Positions 42,950 through 50,139 of a DNA stretch of 64,000 nt are shown here, piece after piece. This DNA comes from Candidatus Eiseniibacteriota bacterium (GTDB taxonomy: Bacteria > Orphanbacterota > Orphanbacteria > Orphanbacterales > Orphanbacteraceae), in NCBI GenBank assembly GCA_029262235.1, contig JAJCZU010000007.1, forward strand, positions 1-64,000, in the 5' to 3' direction. The notes beneath the pieces were generated by a model that saw nothing but the letters and a program-made list of their open reading frames with translations, was not told the DNA's origin and did no database searches. The position numbers were made by a program, and so were the translations under genes. Position 1 is the first letter of the stretch; each line of letters begins with the position of its first letter.

Positions 42950-45589
42950 TCAGAACCCGCCGTCCTGCGCACCGCCATTCGCAAGCGTCCCGAGTGCGGT
43001 TCCGATCGCGCGCTCGGCAAGCGCCGCCTTCTTGTCGACCACGTACCAGGCGCCCCAGCGCTGCGGATCTTCGATGAAGCCCCCGATCGGATGATCCTGC
43101 GGCATCGCCGCGTCGATCAAGGTCGTGTATCGCGCGGGGTCGATCTCGGAGATCTGGCCGACTTCGGCGTTGGCGGCCGTCACGGCAAACGAGGGGTCGA
43201 GCGCGCCGGCCCGCTCGAACGAAGCGAGCGCTTCCGCCTTCTGCCGTTGATACGCGTCGTACATGTCGCTCGCGGCGAGGTCGAGCAGGGCGAGCGCGAT
43301 TTCAATACGGCCAAGCAGGTCGTACGCAACGGCATCCGAAGCAACCGGCGGAATGTGAATCTCGCTTTGCGCGAGAAGGTGCGCTTCTTCCAGATCTTCC
43401 CGCCCGGCGCCCTCGCGAAGCACGCCACTCTTATAGAGCGAGATCGCGCGCAGCAGATTGCGGGCGCGCCGGATCGTCGGCTCGTTCGACGACGGGAGCT
43501 CGGCAAGCGCGTCGCCGGCCCCGGCGAAGTCGCCCGTTTCGAAGCGGGTGAGTCCGAGACGCGCCTCGAGATCGCTCCGCGGAATCGGGGTCACGCCGTC
43601 CGCGAGCAGCCGTTCGTACCGCGCCAGCGCGCCTCCGATATCACCGAGCTTGCGCAGAATGTCGGCCTCCGTCACGAGCAGATCGAGCCGGCCGGGACCG
43701 ACCTGCTGCCCCAGACGGATCGTTTCGAGCGCGCGCGCGTAGTTTCCGAGCCGGTAGTACGCATGAGCAGCCACGCCGAATCCTGCAGCCCGCAGCGGCT
43801 CGCTCCCCTCGGTGGCCCACAGAAACTCACGAATCGCGAGGTCGTACTTCTTCTCGCGGTCGAGCATCAGGAGGGTGTTGTCGAGTCCGAACGCATCGGA
43901 CGGAAAGTCGGCCCGATACCGGCCGAGCGCGCCGTACGCTTCGTCGAACCGCCGCGCCGCCAGCAGACCGATGATCTCGATCTGGCGCGTATCGGCCGAC
44001 GGGCGGTCGCCCTCGGTGAGCTGCATGATATGCGCCACGGTGAGCGCTTCCTCCGGCTCGCCCGCACGCACGGCCTCGCGAAACGCGATCGGCAGCGCAT
44101 CGCGCAGTTCGGGGTCCAGAAAGTAGAGATCGCGAAGGGCATCGAACGCGGTGGCATGCTCTTCGTTCCGCATGTGCCGGACCGCCTTCTCCCAGAGCGC
44201 CGAAGGGGTTTCGCGCACCGCCCCTCTCCCGCGCGCGGGCGCCGCCCCCATCGTCACGATGACTTCGTCCACGCGGAAGCTCGACTGGCCGCGCGACTGA
44301 AACCCGATGGCGCCTGCCGGAACGAGCCCGCGATCCAGCGCATGAACGGGCGTGCCGTTGCACGAAAACCGCAGAGAGTCGTCGAGCGTGATCCGCAGGT
44401 CGTTGTTCCCCCATCGCGACCAGCCCGGCACAGGATCCACCGTCGTCCATGTCTGCTCGCTCCCGTTCGAGAGAAACCGCAGAGAAGAAGCGCCGTCGGG
44501 CGACCAGTCCCAGATCCACGCCTGGGTCAGCGTGCCCTGGTCCGCGCGGGCACCGAGCAGAATGGTCGCGCCCGACCCGCTTGCGGGCTTCACGACCGCA
44601 CGAAACGTGGCGAGCTCGGGAATCGTTTGCAGCAGCAGGTCCCAGGGATCGGACGAAGCCCCAGGGCGAACGGAGAGCGCGCCATCCTGCACACGAAAGG
44701 CGCCGCGCAGCCAGTCATCGCGCCCGTGCGAGAACGCCTCGAAATAGAGCGGCGGCGACGAACTGATCCCGTCGTCAAGGGCGCTGGCACGGGTCGGGAA
44801 GCGCCTCTCGAACCGGGCAAGCTGATCGATTTCCCATCGCCCCCCCTCGGCCACGAGAAACGCAAGGCCGGTCCCTTCGTTCGCCTCCATCGGCACCACG
44901 CCGACTTCCCTGCCGCCGACCACAACGGCGAGCTTCCCCTTGAAACCGCGGATCCCGACGCGATTCCATCCCCCCGGCTGGTAGCCCGCCGCCGGGGTCG
45001 GCGGCAGGAGCCGATCAACTCCACCGGGGGAGATCACGCGATCGATGGCCACGTGCCCGGTCGCGTCCAGGTGCACACGCAGGCCCGGCAGGCCGTCTTC
45101 GTACGGGACCGCGATCGTAAGGGCGGCATCCGCCGGGCCGCCGTCGAACCGCGCCAGAAACTCGATCGCAAAGTGACCGCGGGGGCGCCACTCGCAGCGC
45201 GCAACCGTCCGGGGCCCGCCCGTCGGAGTCGACAGAAACAGCGCGCCCCGTTCCCACGCACCGCCCCCCGTCCAGGGCGGACCGGGGTGATCGAACGCGT
45301 CGAAAGCAACGGGCGTCAGTCCGCGCACCAGATCCGCGCGCGAATGGACCATGGTCTGCGGGCGTTCGGTCGCCGGCGTTTGAGATTGAGATGGGTACGG
45401 CTGGGCGAACGAAAGTGAGGGAATGACTACGAGAAGCCAGCAGGGCGAGATCAATCGCCAAGCGGCATGTCTGAAACGCCTTACGCCGCCGGATCGGGCA
45501 CGGGAGAGCCAAATCTTTCTAGGCTGGCGTATCGCAGAGGTTTGTGGATAACGCATAAGATCCGTTGAGACAAGAATCCTGCAACCCAT
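42950..45589 (-). CDS. Exported LamG/DUF1080-like plus TPR protein
   Basis: An exported protein of up to 879 residues. A signal-like segment (WRLISPCWLLVVIPSLSFA) ends near residue 62. Two concanavalin-like sugar-binding-type domains follow (starting near FDAFDHPGPPWTGGGAW and YFEAFSHGRDDWLRGAF). The C-terminal half is tetratricopeptide-like (LAARRFDEAYGALGRYRADF, YRLGNYARALETIRLGQQ). The true start is uncertain: the first 40 codons overlap a DnaA-box cluster and look non-coding, no start has a good Shine-Dalgarno, and ATG 45556 is an alternative. The function is unknown. Confidence 0.7.
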   Translation of the reverse strand: MGCRILVSTDLMRYPQTSAIRQPRKIWLSRARSGGVRRFRHAAWRLISPCWLLVVIPSLSFAQPYPSQSQTPATERPQTMVHSRADLVRGLTPVAFDAFDHPGPPWTGGGAWERGALFLSTPTGGPRTVARCEWRPRGHFAIEFLARFDGGPADAALTIAVPYEDGLPGLRVHLDATGHVAIDRVISPGGVDRLLPPTPAAGYQPGGWNRVGIRGFKGKLAVVVGGREVGVVPMEANEGTGLAFLVAEGGRWEIDQLARFERRFPTRASALDDGISSSPPLYFEAFSHGRDDWLRGAFRVQDGALSVRPGASSDPWDLLLQTIPELATFRAVVKPASGSGATILLGARADQGTLTQAWIWDWSPDGASSLRFLSNGSEQTWTTVDPVPGWSRWGNNDLRITLDDSLRFSCNGTPVHALDRGLVPAGAIGFQSRGQSSFRVDEVIVTMGAAPARGRGAVRETPSALWEKAVRHMRNEEHATAFDALRDLYFLDPELRDALPIAFREAVRAGEPEEALTVAHIMQLTEGDRPSADTRQIEIIGLLAARRFDEAYGALGRYRADFPSDAFGLDNTLLMLDREKKYDLAIREFLWATEGSEPLRAAGFGVAAHAYYRLGNYARALETIRLGQQVGPGRLDLLVTEADILRKLGDIGGALARYERLLADGVTPIPRSDLEARLGLTRFETGDFAGAGDALAELPSSNEPTIRRARNLLRAISLYKSGVLREGAGREDLEEAHLLAQSEIHIPPVASDAVAYDLLGRIEIALALLDLAASDMYDAYQRQKAEALASFERAGALDPSFAVTAANAEVGQISEIDPARYTTLIDAAMPQDHPIGGFIEDPQRWGAWYVVDKKAALAERAIGTALGTLANGGAQDGGF

Positions 45590-45659
45590 TCAAATAAAAT
45601 GCATTGCAATCACAATGCTTCCAATAGGGGCTTCGTTTGAGGTTATCCACTTATCCACA
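45543..45659. other. Cluster of three DnaA boxes around an AT-richer stretch
   Basis: Perfect DnaA boxes (TTATCCACA) lie at 45543-45551 on the minus strand and 45651-45659 on the plus strand. An 8-of-9 match (TTATCCACT) is directly before the latter at 45643-45651. Between them is a stretch visibly richer in A and T than the surrounding DNA, containing the inverted repeat GCATTG-CAATCA-CAATGC. This could be an origin, a DnaA-titrating site or a DnaA-controlled promoter. No dnaA, dnaN, gyrB or rpmH gene is nearby. Confidence 0.5.
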
Positions 45660-45682
45660 GCTCATGGATGGATTGCAGAAGC

Positions 45683-46261
45683 TCAGGCGCTGTACGAAAG
45701 CTCACGCCGGACCTTCTCGTAGGTGCCGTCGTCATGCTGCACGAAAACGTTCGACCAGGTCAACTCGCCCCGATAGACGTGAATCGTGACCGCGGGCTCG
45801 TCCCCGGCGTTTTCGATCGTATGATAGTCGAACGGAGGAATCAGCGCTCCGGCCTCTCCGACCCCGGCAATCACTTCTTTCTGCGCTTCGAACACCGCCC
45901 GGTCGTCCGGTCCGTCGCTCGTGCGGTCGTAGGAAACCACGCGGATCCGCCCCCTGTAAACGCACTCTACACACCAGGCTCCGGCGTGATCGTGCAGCAG
46001 CGTCCCCTGCCCGCGATCCCAGACCATCACGACGACCGAATAGCGGTTCTGCGGACACTTGTGAAGCAGCCGCCTCGCATAGGCGCCGGGCGACGGAGCC
46101 AGAAACGCAGGCCCGAGCAGCTCGGGATCTTCCGCAAACTGCCTTTTGAGGGCGTCTTTCACGGCCGCGCAGAGGCTCTCCTCGTCCGTGCATGCCATCG
46201 CCTCGTCGAGCCTGGCGACGAAGCTTGCGATTTTCCCCGCGCCCTCTGCGTTCGCTTCCAC
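45683..46261 (-). CDS. Cysteine dioxygenase-family (cupin) thiol dioxygenase
   Basis: A 192-residue cupin with the iron-binding motif LLHDHAGAWCVECVYRGRI and, later, the second cupin motif with His in PPFDYHTIEN. It fits the type I cysteine dioxygenase / 3-mercaptopropionate dioxygenase family, which oxidises a thiol to a sulfinic acid with O2. The GTG start (46261) has AGGAGG five bases upstream; TTG 46285 is a weaker alternative. An extended -10 promoter is at 46297-46305. The exact thiol substrate cannot be told. Confidence 0.83.
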   Translation of the reverse strand: MEANAEGAGKIASFVARLDEAMACTDEESLCAAVKDALKRQFAEDPELLGPAFLAPSPGAYARRLLHKCPQNRYSVVVMVWDRGQGTLLHDHAGAWCVECVYRGRIRVVSYDRTSDGPDDRAVFEAQKEVIAGVGEAGALIPPFDYHTIENAGDEPAVTIHVYRGELTWSNVFVQHDDGTYEKVRRELSYSA

Positions 46262-46296
46262 TGTCCCCTCCTGCGTTCCGGCCAATCCCGCGAATC

Positions 46297-46305
46297 ATTA
46301 TACCA
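46297..46305 (-). promoter_or_regulatory. Extended -10 promoter of the thiol dioxygenase gene
   Basis: The minus strand reads TGGTATAAT, the same extended -10 as at 3610-3618. GTCACA 18 bases upstream is a weak -35. Transcription would start about 30 bases before the GTG at 46261. Confidence 0.55.
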
Positions 46306-46434
46306 GACATGTTGATTGCATGTGACTCACCGCGCGTCCGCCGGGTCCAATGCGCTGAGGGTTGCTTCTGCCCGCTTCCTCCTCATCAAAACAAAACAAT
46401 TCATGATCTTTTGATCGCATCGCGGGAGAAGCCC

Positions 46435-46842
46435 TTGGCCTACGATATTTTAGACGTGGTTGATATCGGCCTGGATAACGCACGGAAGCTGAGCGAGGCC
46501 GAAATCAGAAGCACGGACGACTTTCTGTTTCGCTGCGGAAGCAAACCGGCACGGCTGGATGTCAGCAGAAAGACCGGGATCGCGGAGAAGAACCTGCGGC
46601 GATGGGCCAACATGGCGGATCTCATGCGGATTAACGGAATCGGGCCGCAGTATTCGGAGCTACTTGACGCGGCCGGCGTCGACTCGATTCACGCGTTGCG
46701 AAAGCGACACGCGGAGCTTCTTGCGGAGAGATTGAAGAAGGCGAACAGAAAAGCGCGGCTCGTGCGAGCCACGCCTCCCGTCTCTTTGATCGTACGCTGG
46801 ATTCAGGAAGCCGAATCGATGGAGCCCGGCGTACTCGACTAG
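46435..46842 (+). CDS. DUF4332 domain protein (helix-hairpin-helix-like)
   Basis: A 135-residue protein matching the DUF4332 layout from start to end: AYDILDVVDIGLDNARKL, KTGIAEKNLRRWANMADLMR, the helix-hairpin-helix motif INGIGPQYSELLDAAGVDSI, and the ending with SLIVRWIQEAE. Members are thought to bind DNA or protein through their HhH motifs. TTG 46435 is chosen because GGGAGAA is upstream and the family begins with MAY. Its stop shares CTAG with the stop of the convergent nitroreductase gene. The upstream 170 bases hold divergent promoters. Confidence 0.87.
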   Translation: MAYDILDVVDIGLDNARKLSEAEIRSTDDFLFRCGSKPARLDVSRKTGIAEKNLRRWANMADLMRINGIGPQYSELLDAAGVDSIHALRKRHAELLAERLKKANRKARLVRATPPVSLIVRWIQEAESMEPGVLD

Positions 46843-47444
46843 CCCTTCGTGAAAGGCGCGGATTCGCCGAAGTCGCCGATAAAGACGAATTCGTCGATCG
46901 AACGGCGCGTCCGCGTGCCGCTGTCGCGCTTGCGAAACGGTTCCGGCACGTCTTCGATCGCTTCCGCATAGCCGATCGCGATTCCCGTCACGGGTTCGAA
47001 GTCGCCCGGCAGCTCGTACTCCGAACGAATCTTGTCGCGATGAATTCCCGCCATCCAGTGCGCCGAGAGTCCACGCGCGGTCGCCTCGAACGTGAGGCTC
47101 GCCGAAGCAAGACCCACGTCATGCCACGCGGACCCGTTCGGCTTGTCGTTGCGCGAAAACTTCGTCGACGCCACGCTCAGGATCAGCACCGGCGCCCGCT
47201 TCGCCCACTCCTGGTTCGCGTCGCTCAGACACGACAGCATCCGCGCGAATTCCTTCGGGTCGTCCTTCGTCGCCACGAGAAAGCGCCACGGCTGCTCGTT
47301 GAACGAAGACGCCGCCCATCGCGCCGCTTCGAACAGGCAGCACAGATCGTGCTCGCTCACGGGGCGATCCGAGAAGCCGTAGGGGCTCCACCGGGACGAC
47401 AGCACGTCGTGAATGGGGTGATCGGGGGTTGCTGCTTTACTCAT
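46839..47444 (-). CDS. Nitroreductase-family flavoprotein
   Basis: A 201-residue FMN-dependent nitroreductase-like enzyme. The FMN-binding start RWSPYGFSDRPVSEHDL and AARWAASSFNEQPWRFLVAT are clear, as is the WHDVGLASASLTFEATARGL dimer helix and the VTGIAIGYAE segment. It reduces nitro compounds or quinones with NAD(P)H. It is the third gene of a MarR-pirin-nitroreductase operon, which suggests a response to electrophiles, quinones or phenolic compounds. AGAGGA precedes the ATG. Confidence 0.9.
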   Translation of the reverse strand: MSKAATPDHPIHDVLSSRWSPYGFSDRPVSEHDLCCLFEAARWAASSFNEQPWRFLVATKDDPKEFARMLSCLSDANQEWAKRAPVLILSVASTKFSRNDKPNGSAWHDVGLASASLTFEATARGLSAHWMAGIHRDKIRSEYELPGDFEPVTGIAIGYAEAIEDVPEPFRKRDSGTRTRRSIDEFVFIGDFGESAPFTKG

Positions 47445-47469
47445 GGTCGTTCCTCTCTTCGGTCCGGTA

Positions 47470-48168
47470 TCAATTCAAGTCGAACAGTAACAGCTCGGCC
47501 GGGGCCTTCGCACGCAGCGTAAGCGCTTCCTCGTTGCTGATGGCGGCGCCGTCGCCCGCGCCGAGGCTTTCTCCGTTCACGTCTACGGCCCCGCTGATTA
47601 CCTGCACCCAGGCATGACGACCGTCCGCAATCGTGTGCGTGACTTCGGAGCCCTCGTCCAGCAGCGACGCAAAGATGCGCGCGTCCTGGTGAATCGGAAG
47701 CGACCCGCCGGCACCGTCGGGCGATACGAGCGTCCGCAGGCGGTTTCGTTTTTCGTCGTCGGGAATCAGCGCGTCGGCATAGCGCGGCGTCACGCCTCGC
47801 TCGGCCGGCATGATCCAGATCTGCAGGAGATGCACTTCCTCGTCCTGGGAACCGTTGAACTCGCTGTGCACGATTCCGCTTCCCGCGCTCATGGCCTGAA
47901 TGTAGCCGCGTTCGAGCGTTCCCGTATTGCCGCCGCTGTCCTTGTGCGCCAGTTTGCCGCTCACGACGTACGTCACGATTTCCATGTCGTTGTGCGGATG
48001 TGAGCCGAAACCCATGCCGGCGTCCACGCGATCTTCATTGATGACGCGGAGAGACCGGAATCCCATGTGCTCCGGATCGTGATAGCTCGAGAACGAGAAC
48101 GAATAGTGAGTATCGAGCCAGCCGTGGTTTGCGTGGCCCCTGTCGTTCGATTTACGAATGCGGATCAT
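47470..48168 (-). CDS. Pirin-family bicupin protein
   Basis: A 232-residue pirin. Motifs include YSFSFSSYHDPEHMGFRSLR at the N-terminus, the metal-binding GMGFGSHPHNDMEIVTYVVS, then SGIVHSEFN and LLQIWIMPAERG. Bacterial pirins such as YhhW can act as quercetin dioxygenases. Here the MarR gene upstream and the nitroreductase gene downstream suggest a defence against reactive aromatics. AAAGGAG precedes the ATG. A GTTGCAAC operator lies about 25 bases upstream. Confidence 0.92.
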   Translation of the reverse strand: MIRIRKSNDRGHANHGWLDTHYSFSFSSYHDPEHMGFRSLRVINEDRVDAGMGFGSHPHNDMEIVTYVVSGKLAHKDSGGNTGTLERGYIQAMSAGSGIVHSEFNGSQDEEVHLLQIWIMPAERGVTPRYADALIPDDEKRNRLRTLVSPDGAGGSLPIHQDARIFASLLDEGSEVTHTIADGRHAWVQVISGAVDVNGESLGAGDGAAISNEEALTLRAKAPAELLLFDLN

Positions 48169-48188
48169 TGTCCGGCTCCTTTCGATAT

Positions 48189-48200
48189 TCGTTGCAACAA
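48189..48200. promoter_or_regulatory. Second MarR-type operator, upstream of pirin
   Basis: TCGTTGCAACAA contains the perfect palindrome GTTGCAAC (48191-48198) that also forms the centre of the 16-base palindrome in the marR promoter. It lies in an AT-rich gap between the marR stop and the pirin start, so the regulator may control pirin and nitroreductase from here. Confidence 0.6.
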
Positions 48201-48223
48201 GTAATTAATCAAAAAAAGGCGCG

Positions 48224-48670
48224 CTACTGTTCTTCGAGCGAGCGGAGAATCTGGAGCATGTCACGGATTTCCCTGAGCGAAAGTCGCGAGAACTGCGTCC
48301 TGTGAATGTCCGCGATCGGCGCGTCGAGTGTGTCCAGAAGCCTGCGGCCGCGAGGGGCAAGCCGCACGCGGACGACACGGCGATCGGTGACATCCTTTTC
48401 GCGATTCACCATGCGCGCCAGCAGCAGGCGGTCAATCAGCCGCGTGATGTCGGGAACGCGCGTGATCATGCGGTCGGCGATCCCCTGGCACGGAAGTCCG
48501 GCAGGGTCCGCGCCGCGCAGGATTCGCAGTACGTTATACTGCGGACCCGAAATGCCGTGCGCCTTGAGGACCGCGTGCACTTCAGACTGCAGGCAGTCCG
48601 TGGTGCGGACCAGGGCGACAAACGCCTCCTGGGCCAGCTTCGACTTCGTGTCGTGCGGCGTACTCTTCAT
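48224..48670 (-). CDS. MarR-family transcriptional regulator
   Basis: A 148-residue winged-helix repressor. The N-terminal dimer helix TDCLQSEVHAVLKAHGISGP is followed by the helix-turn-helix LRILRGADPAGLPCQGIADR and MITRVPDITRLIDRLL, then the wing VTDRRVVRVRLAPRGRRLL, as in MarR. It probably represses its own gene and the pirin-nitroreductase genes until an aromatic or oxidant ligand binds. A Cys (LPCQG) lies in the DNA-binding domain. It is transcribed away from the HExxH gene, with 14 bases between the two start codons. Confidence 0.92.
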   Translation of the reverse strand: MKSTPHDTKSKLAQEAFVALVRTTDCLQSEVHAVLKAHGISGPQYNVLRILRGADPAGLPCQGIADRMITRVPDITRLIDRLLLARMVNREKDVTDRRVVRVRLAPRGRRLLDTLDAPIADIHRTQFSRLSLREIRDMLQILRSLEEQ

Positions 48671-48679
48671 GACAGGGAG

Positions 48680-48713
48680 ATTATATGGGAAAACGATATT
48701 TGTTGCAACAAAT
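48680..48713 (-). promoter_or_regulatory. marR promoter with overlapping palindromic operator
   Basis: On the minus strand TTGCAA (48703-48708) and TATAAT (48680-48685) are 17 bases apart, a near-consensus promoter. The -35 box lies inside the perfect 16-base palindrome ATTTGTTGCAACAAAT (48698-48713). Binding there would block polymerase. The same core occurs upstream of pirin, which supports MarR autoregulation. Confidence 0.75.
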
Positions 48714-50139
48714 AAATGACACAAGGCGTTTCGGGGCCATCGCGCTGCTCGGCACGGGAGCGCTGATCATGAGTGTCGGGGCATCTCCTGGTGTCCCACC
48801 GGACGTGGACGCCGGTGGCGCAGCAGGGGACGCCAGTGCCGCCCCCGCCCCATCCCCCGCGCATGCCAGTGCCGTCCCCGCGCAGGTCGAGGCCCTGCTC
48901 CGCGCTCCCGACACCGGCTGGAGCGCGATCTGGCCCGGCTTCGATCCGGCGTCCGTTCCGGTCGCACTCTACGATGGCGGGTCGACGTGGCTCTTTCGCC
49001 ACCCCGCTCCCCCCGCGGAGTTTCAGCCGAACGGTTCCCTGCACGGGAAGCCGCTCTTTTCAATGGAGGGGCGCCATCCAGCGGTGACCGCCAATGCGAG
49101 CGCCGTGATCGGGGAAGTGCGAACTGCCACGCTGCTTCTCGATCGCGACGACCGGGACGATCGCTTGCGACAGATCCTTCTGCACGAATCGTTTCATGTC
49201 TATCAGCGCCGCGCGCACCCGCACTGGAGCGCGAACGAGGCCGATCTGTTCCTGTATCCCGTTGAGCGCGCGGTCGTGCTTGCCGAGGCGCGGCTCGAAA
49301 TCCTCGCGCTGTCCCGCGCTGCGAACGAACAGGGCAACGGCCGTGCGTCGTGGGCGCAGGCGGCGCTCGAAGCCCGTGGTCGCCGTTACGCCGTGCTCGA
49401 CTCGACCGCGATCGCCTACGAACGCAAGACCGAGTGGAACGAGGGTACGGCGACCTACGTCGAACAGACCGGGGCGGCATGGGAGCGCTTCGACACGCTG
49501 CTCGACCGCCAGTACCCGCCCGAGGACGTGCGCCAGCGCGCGTATGTTTCGGGCGCGCTCCTCTGCCGTGCGCTCGACTTTCTGCGACCGGGCTGGCGGA
49601 TCGCGCTCGAGCAGAACGATACGATACCGCTCGACGTGCTGCTTGCGGGCGCGATTCCGGCTGGCACGGTGGCCGCCACGCTTCCCGTCGACAGCGTACT
49701 CACCGCGTCGCACACCGAGATCGCGCTGCTCGCGGTGCGAAACCGGGAGCGCCTGCGCGCAATGCAGGACCGGCCCGGCTATCAGCTTCGCATTCAATCG
49801 CTCGAGGAGCCTCTGTTTCCGGAGCGATTCGATCCGCTGAACATGGTGGTACTCGAGCCTGGCGTTGTACTGCACAGCCGGTTCGTGCGTCTCGGAAACG
49901 GGCGGGGATCGGTCGAGGTGTTCGACTGGGAGTCGCTTACGATTGCGAGCGGTGCGAACCATCCGCTCTTCGCCGGAGTGCGCGAGATTTCGATTACGGG
50001 GCTGAGCACGCCGGTGGTCGTCGCGCAGGAAACGGGCACGATCCGCATCGCGACGCCGCCCCTGCAACTCGTTTTCGAGGGGGCGACTTTCGTGACGCTC
50101 GATTCCGCTACGATCATCACGCTTCCGGGAGGACCTTGA
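48685..50139 (+). CDS. Exported HExxH-motif protein, putative metallopeptidase
   Basis: A 484-residue protein with a signal-like N-terminus (FGAIALLGTGALIMSVGAS). The zinc-protease-type motif LLHESFHVYQ (H167-E168-S-F-H171) has Glu-containing helices after it (EADLF, AVVLAEARLEIL) that could supply a third ligand; the glutamate of YERKTEWNEGTATYVEQTG is another candidate. No known peptidase family is recognised with confidence. ATG 48685 has AGGGAGA upstream but lies in the marR promoter, so the promoter for this gene must sit inside the marR coding region. It abuts the sulfatase gene end to end. Confidence 0.65.
   Translation: MGKRYLLQQINDTRRFGAIALLGTGALIMSVGASPGVPPDVDAGGAAGDASAAPAPSPAHASAVPAQVEALLRAPDTGWSAIWPGFDPASVPVALYDGGSTWLFRHPAPPAEFQPNGSLHGKPLFSMEGRHPAVTANASAVIGEVRTATLLLDRDDRDDRLRQILLHESFHVYQRRAHPHWSANEADLFLYPVERAVVLAEARLEILALSRAANEQGNGRASWAQAALEARGRRYAVLDSTAIAYERKTEWNEGTATYVEQTGAAWERFDTLLDRQYPPEDVRQRAYVSGALLCRALDFLRPGWRIALEQNDTIPLDVLLAGAIPAGTVAATLPVDSVLTASHTEIALLAVRNRERLRAMQDRPGYQLRIQSLEEPLFPERFDPLNMVVLEPGVVLHSRFVRLGNGRGSVEVFDWESLTIASGANHPLFAGVREISITGLSTPVVVAQETGTIRIATPPLQLVFEGATFVTLDSATIITLPGGP

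Noticed and set aside
42734-45418. A very long open frame on the plus strand (894 codons) opposite the LamG-TPR gene
   Set aside because: It is Arg-rich, has no recognisable domain, and mirrors a minus-strand gene with clear TPR repeats. Long antisense frames are expected at this GC content.
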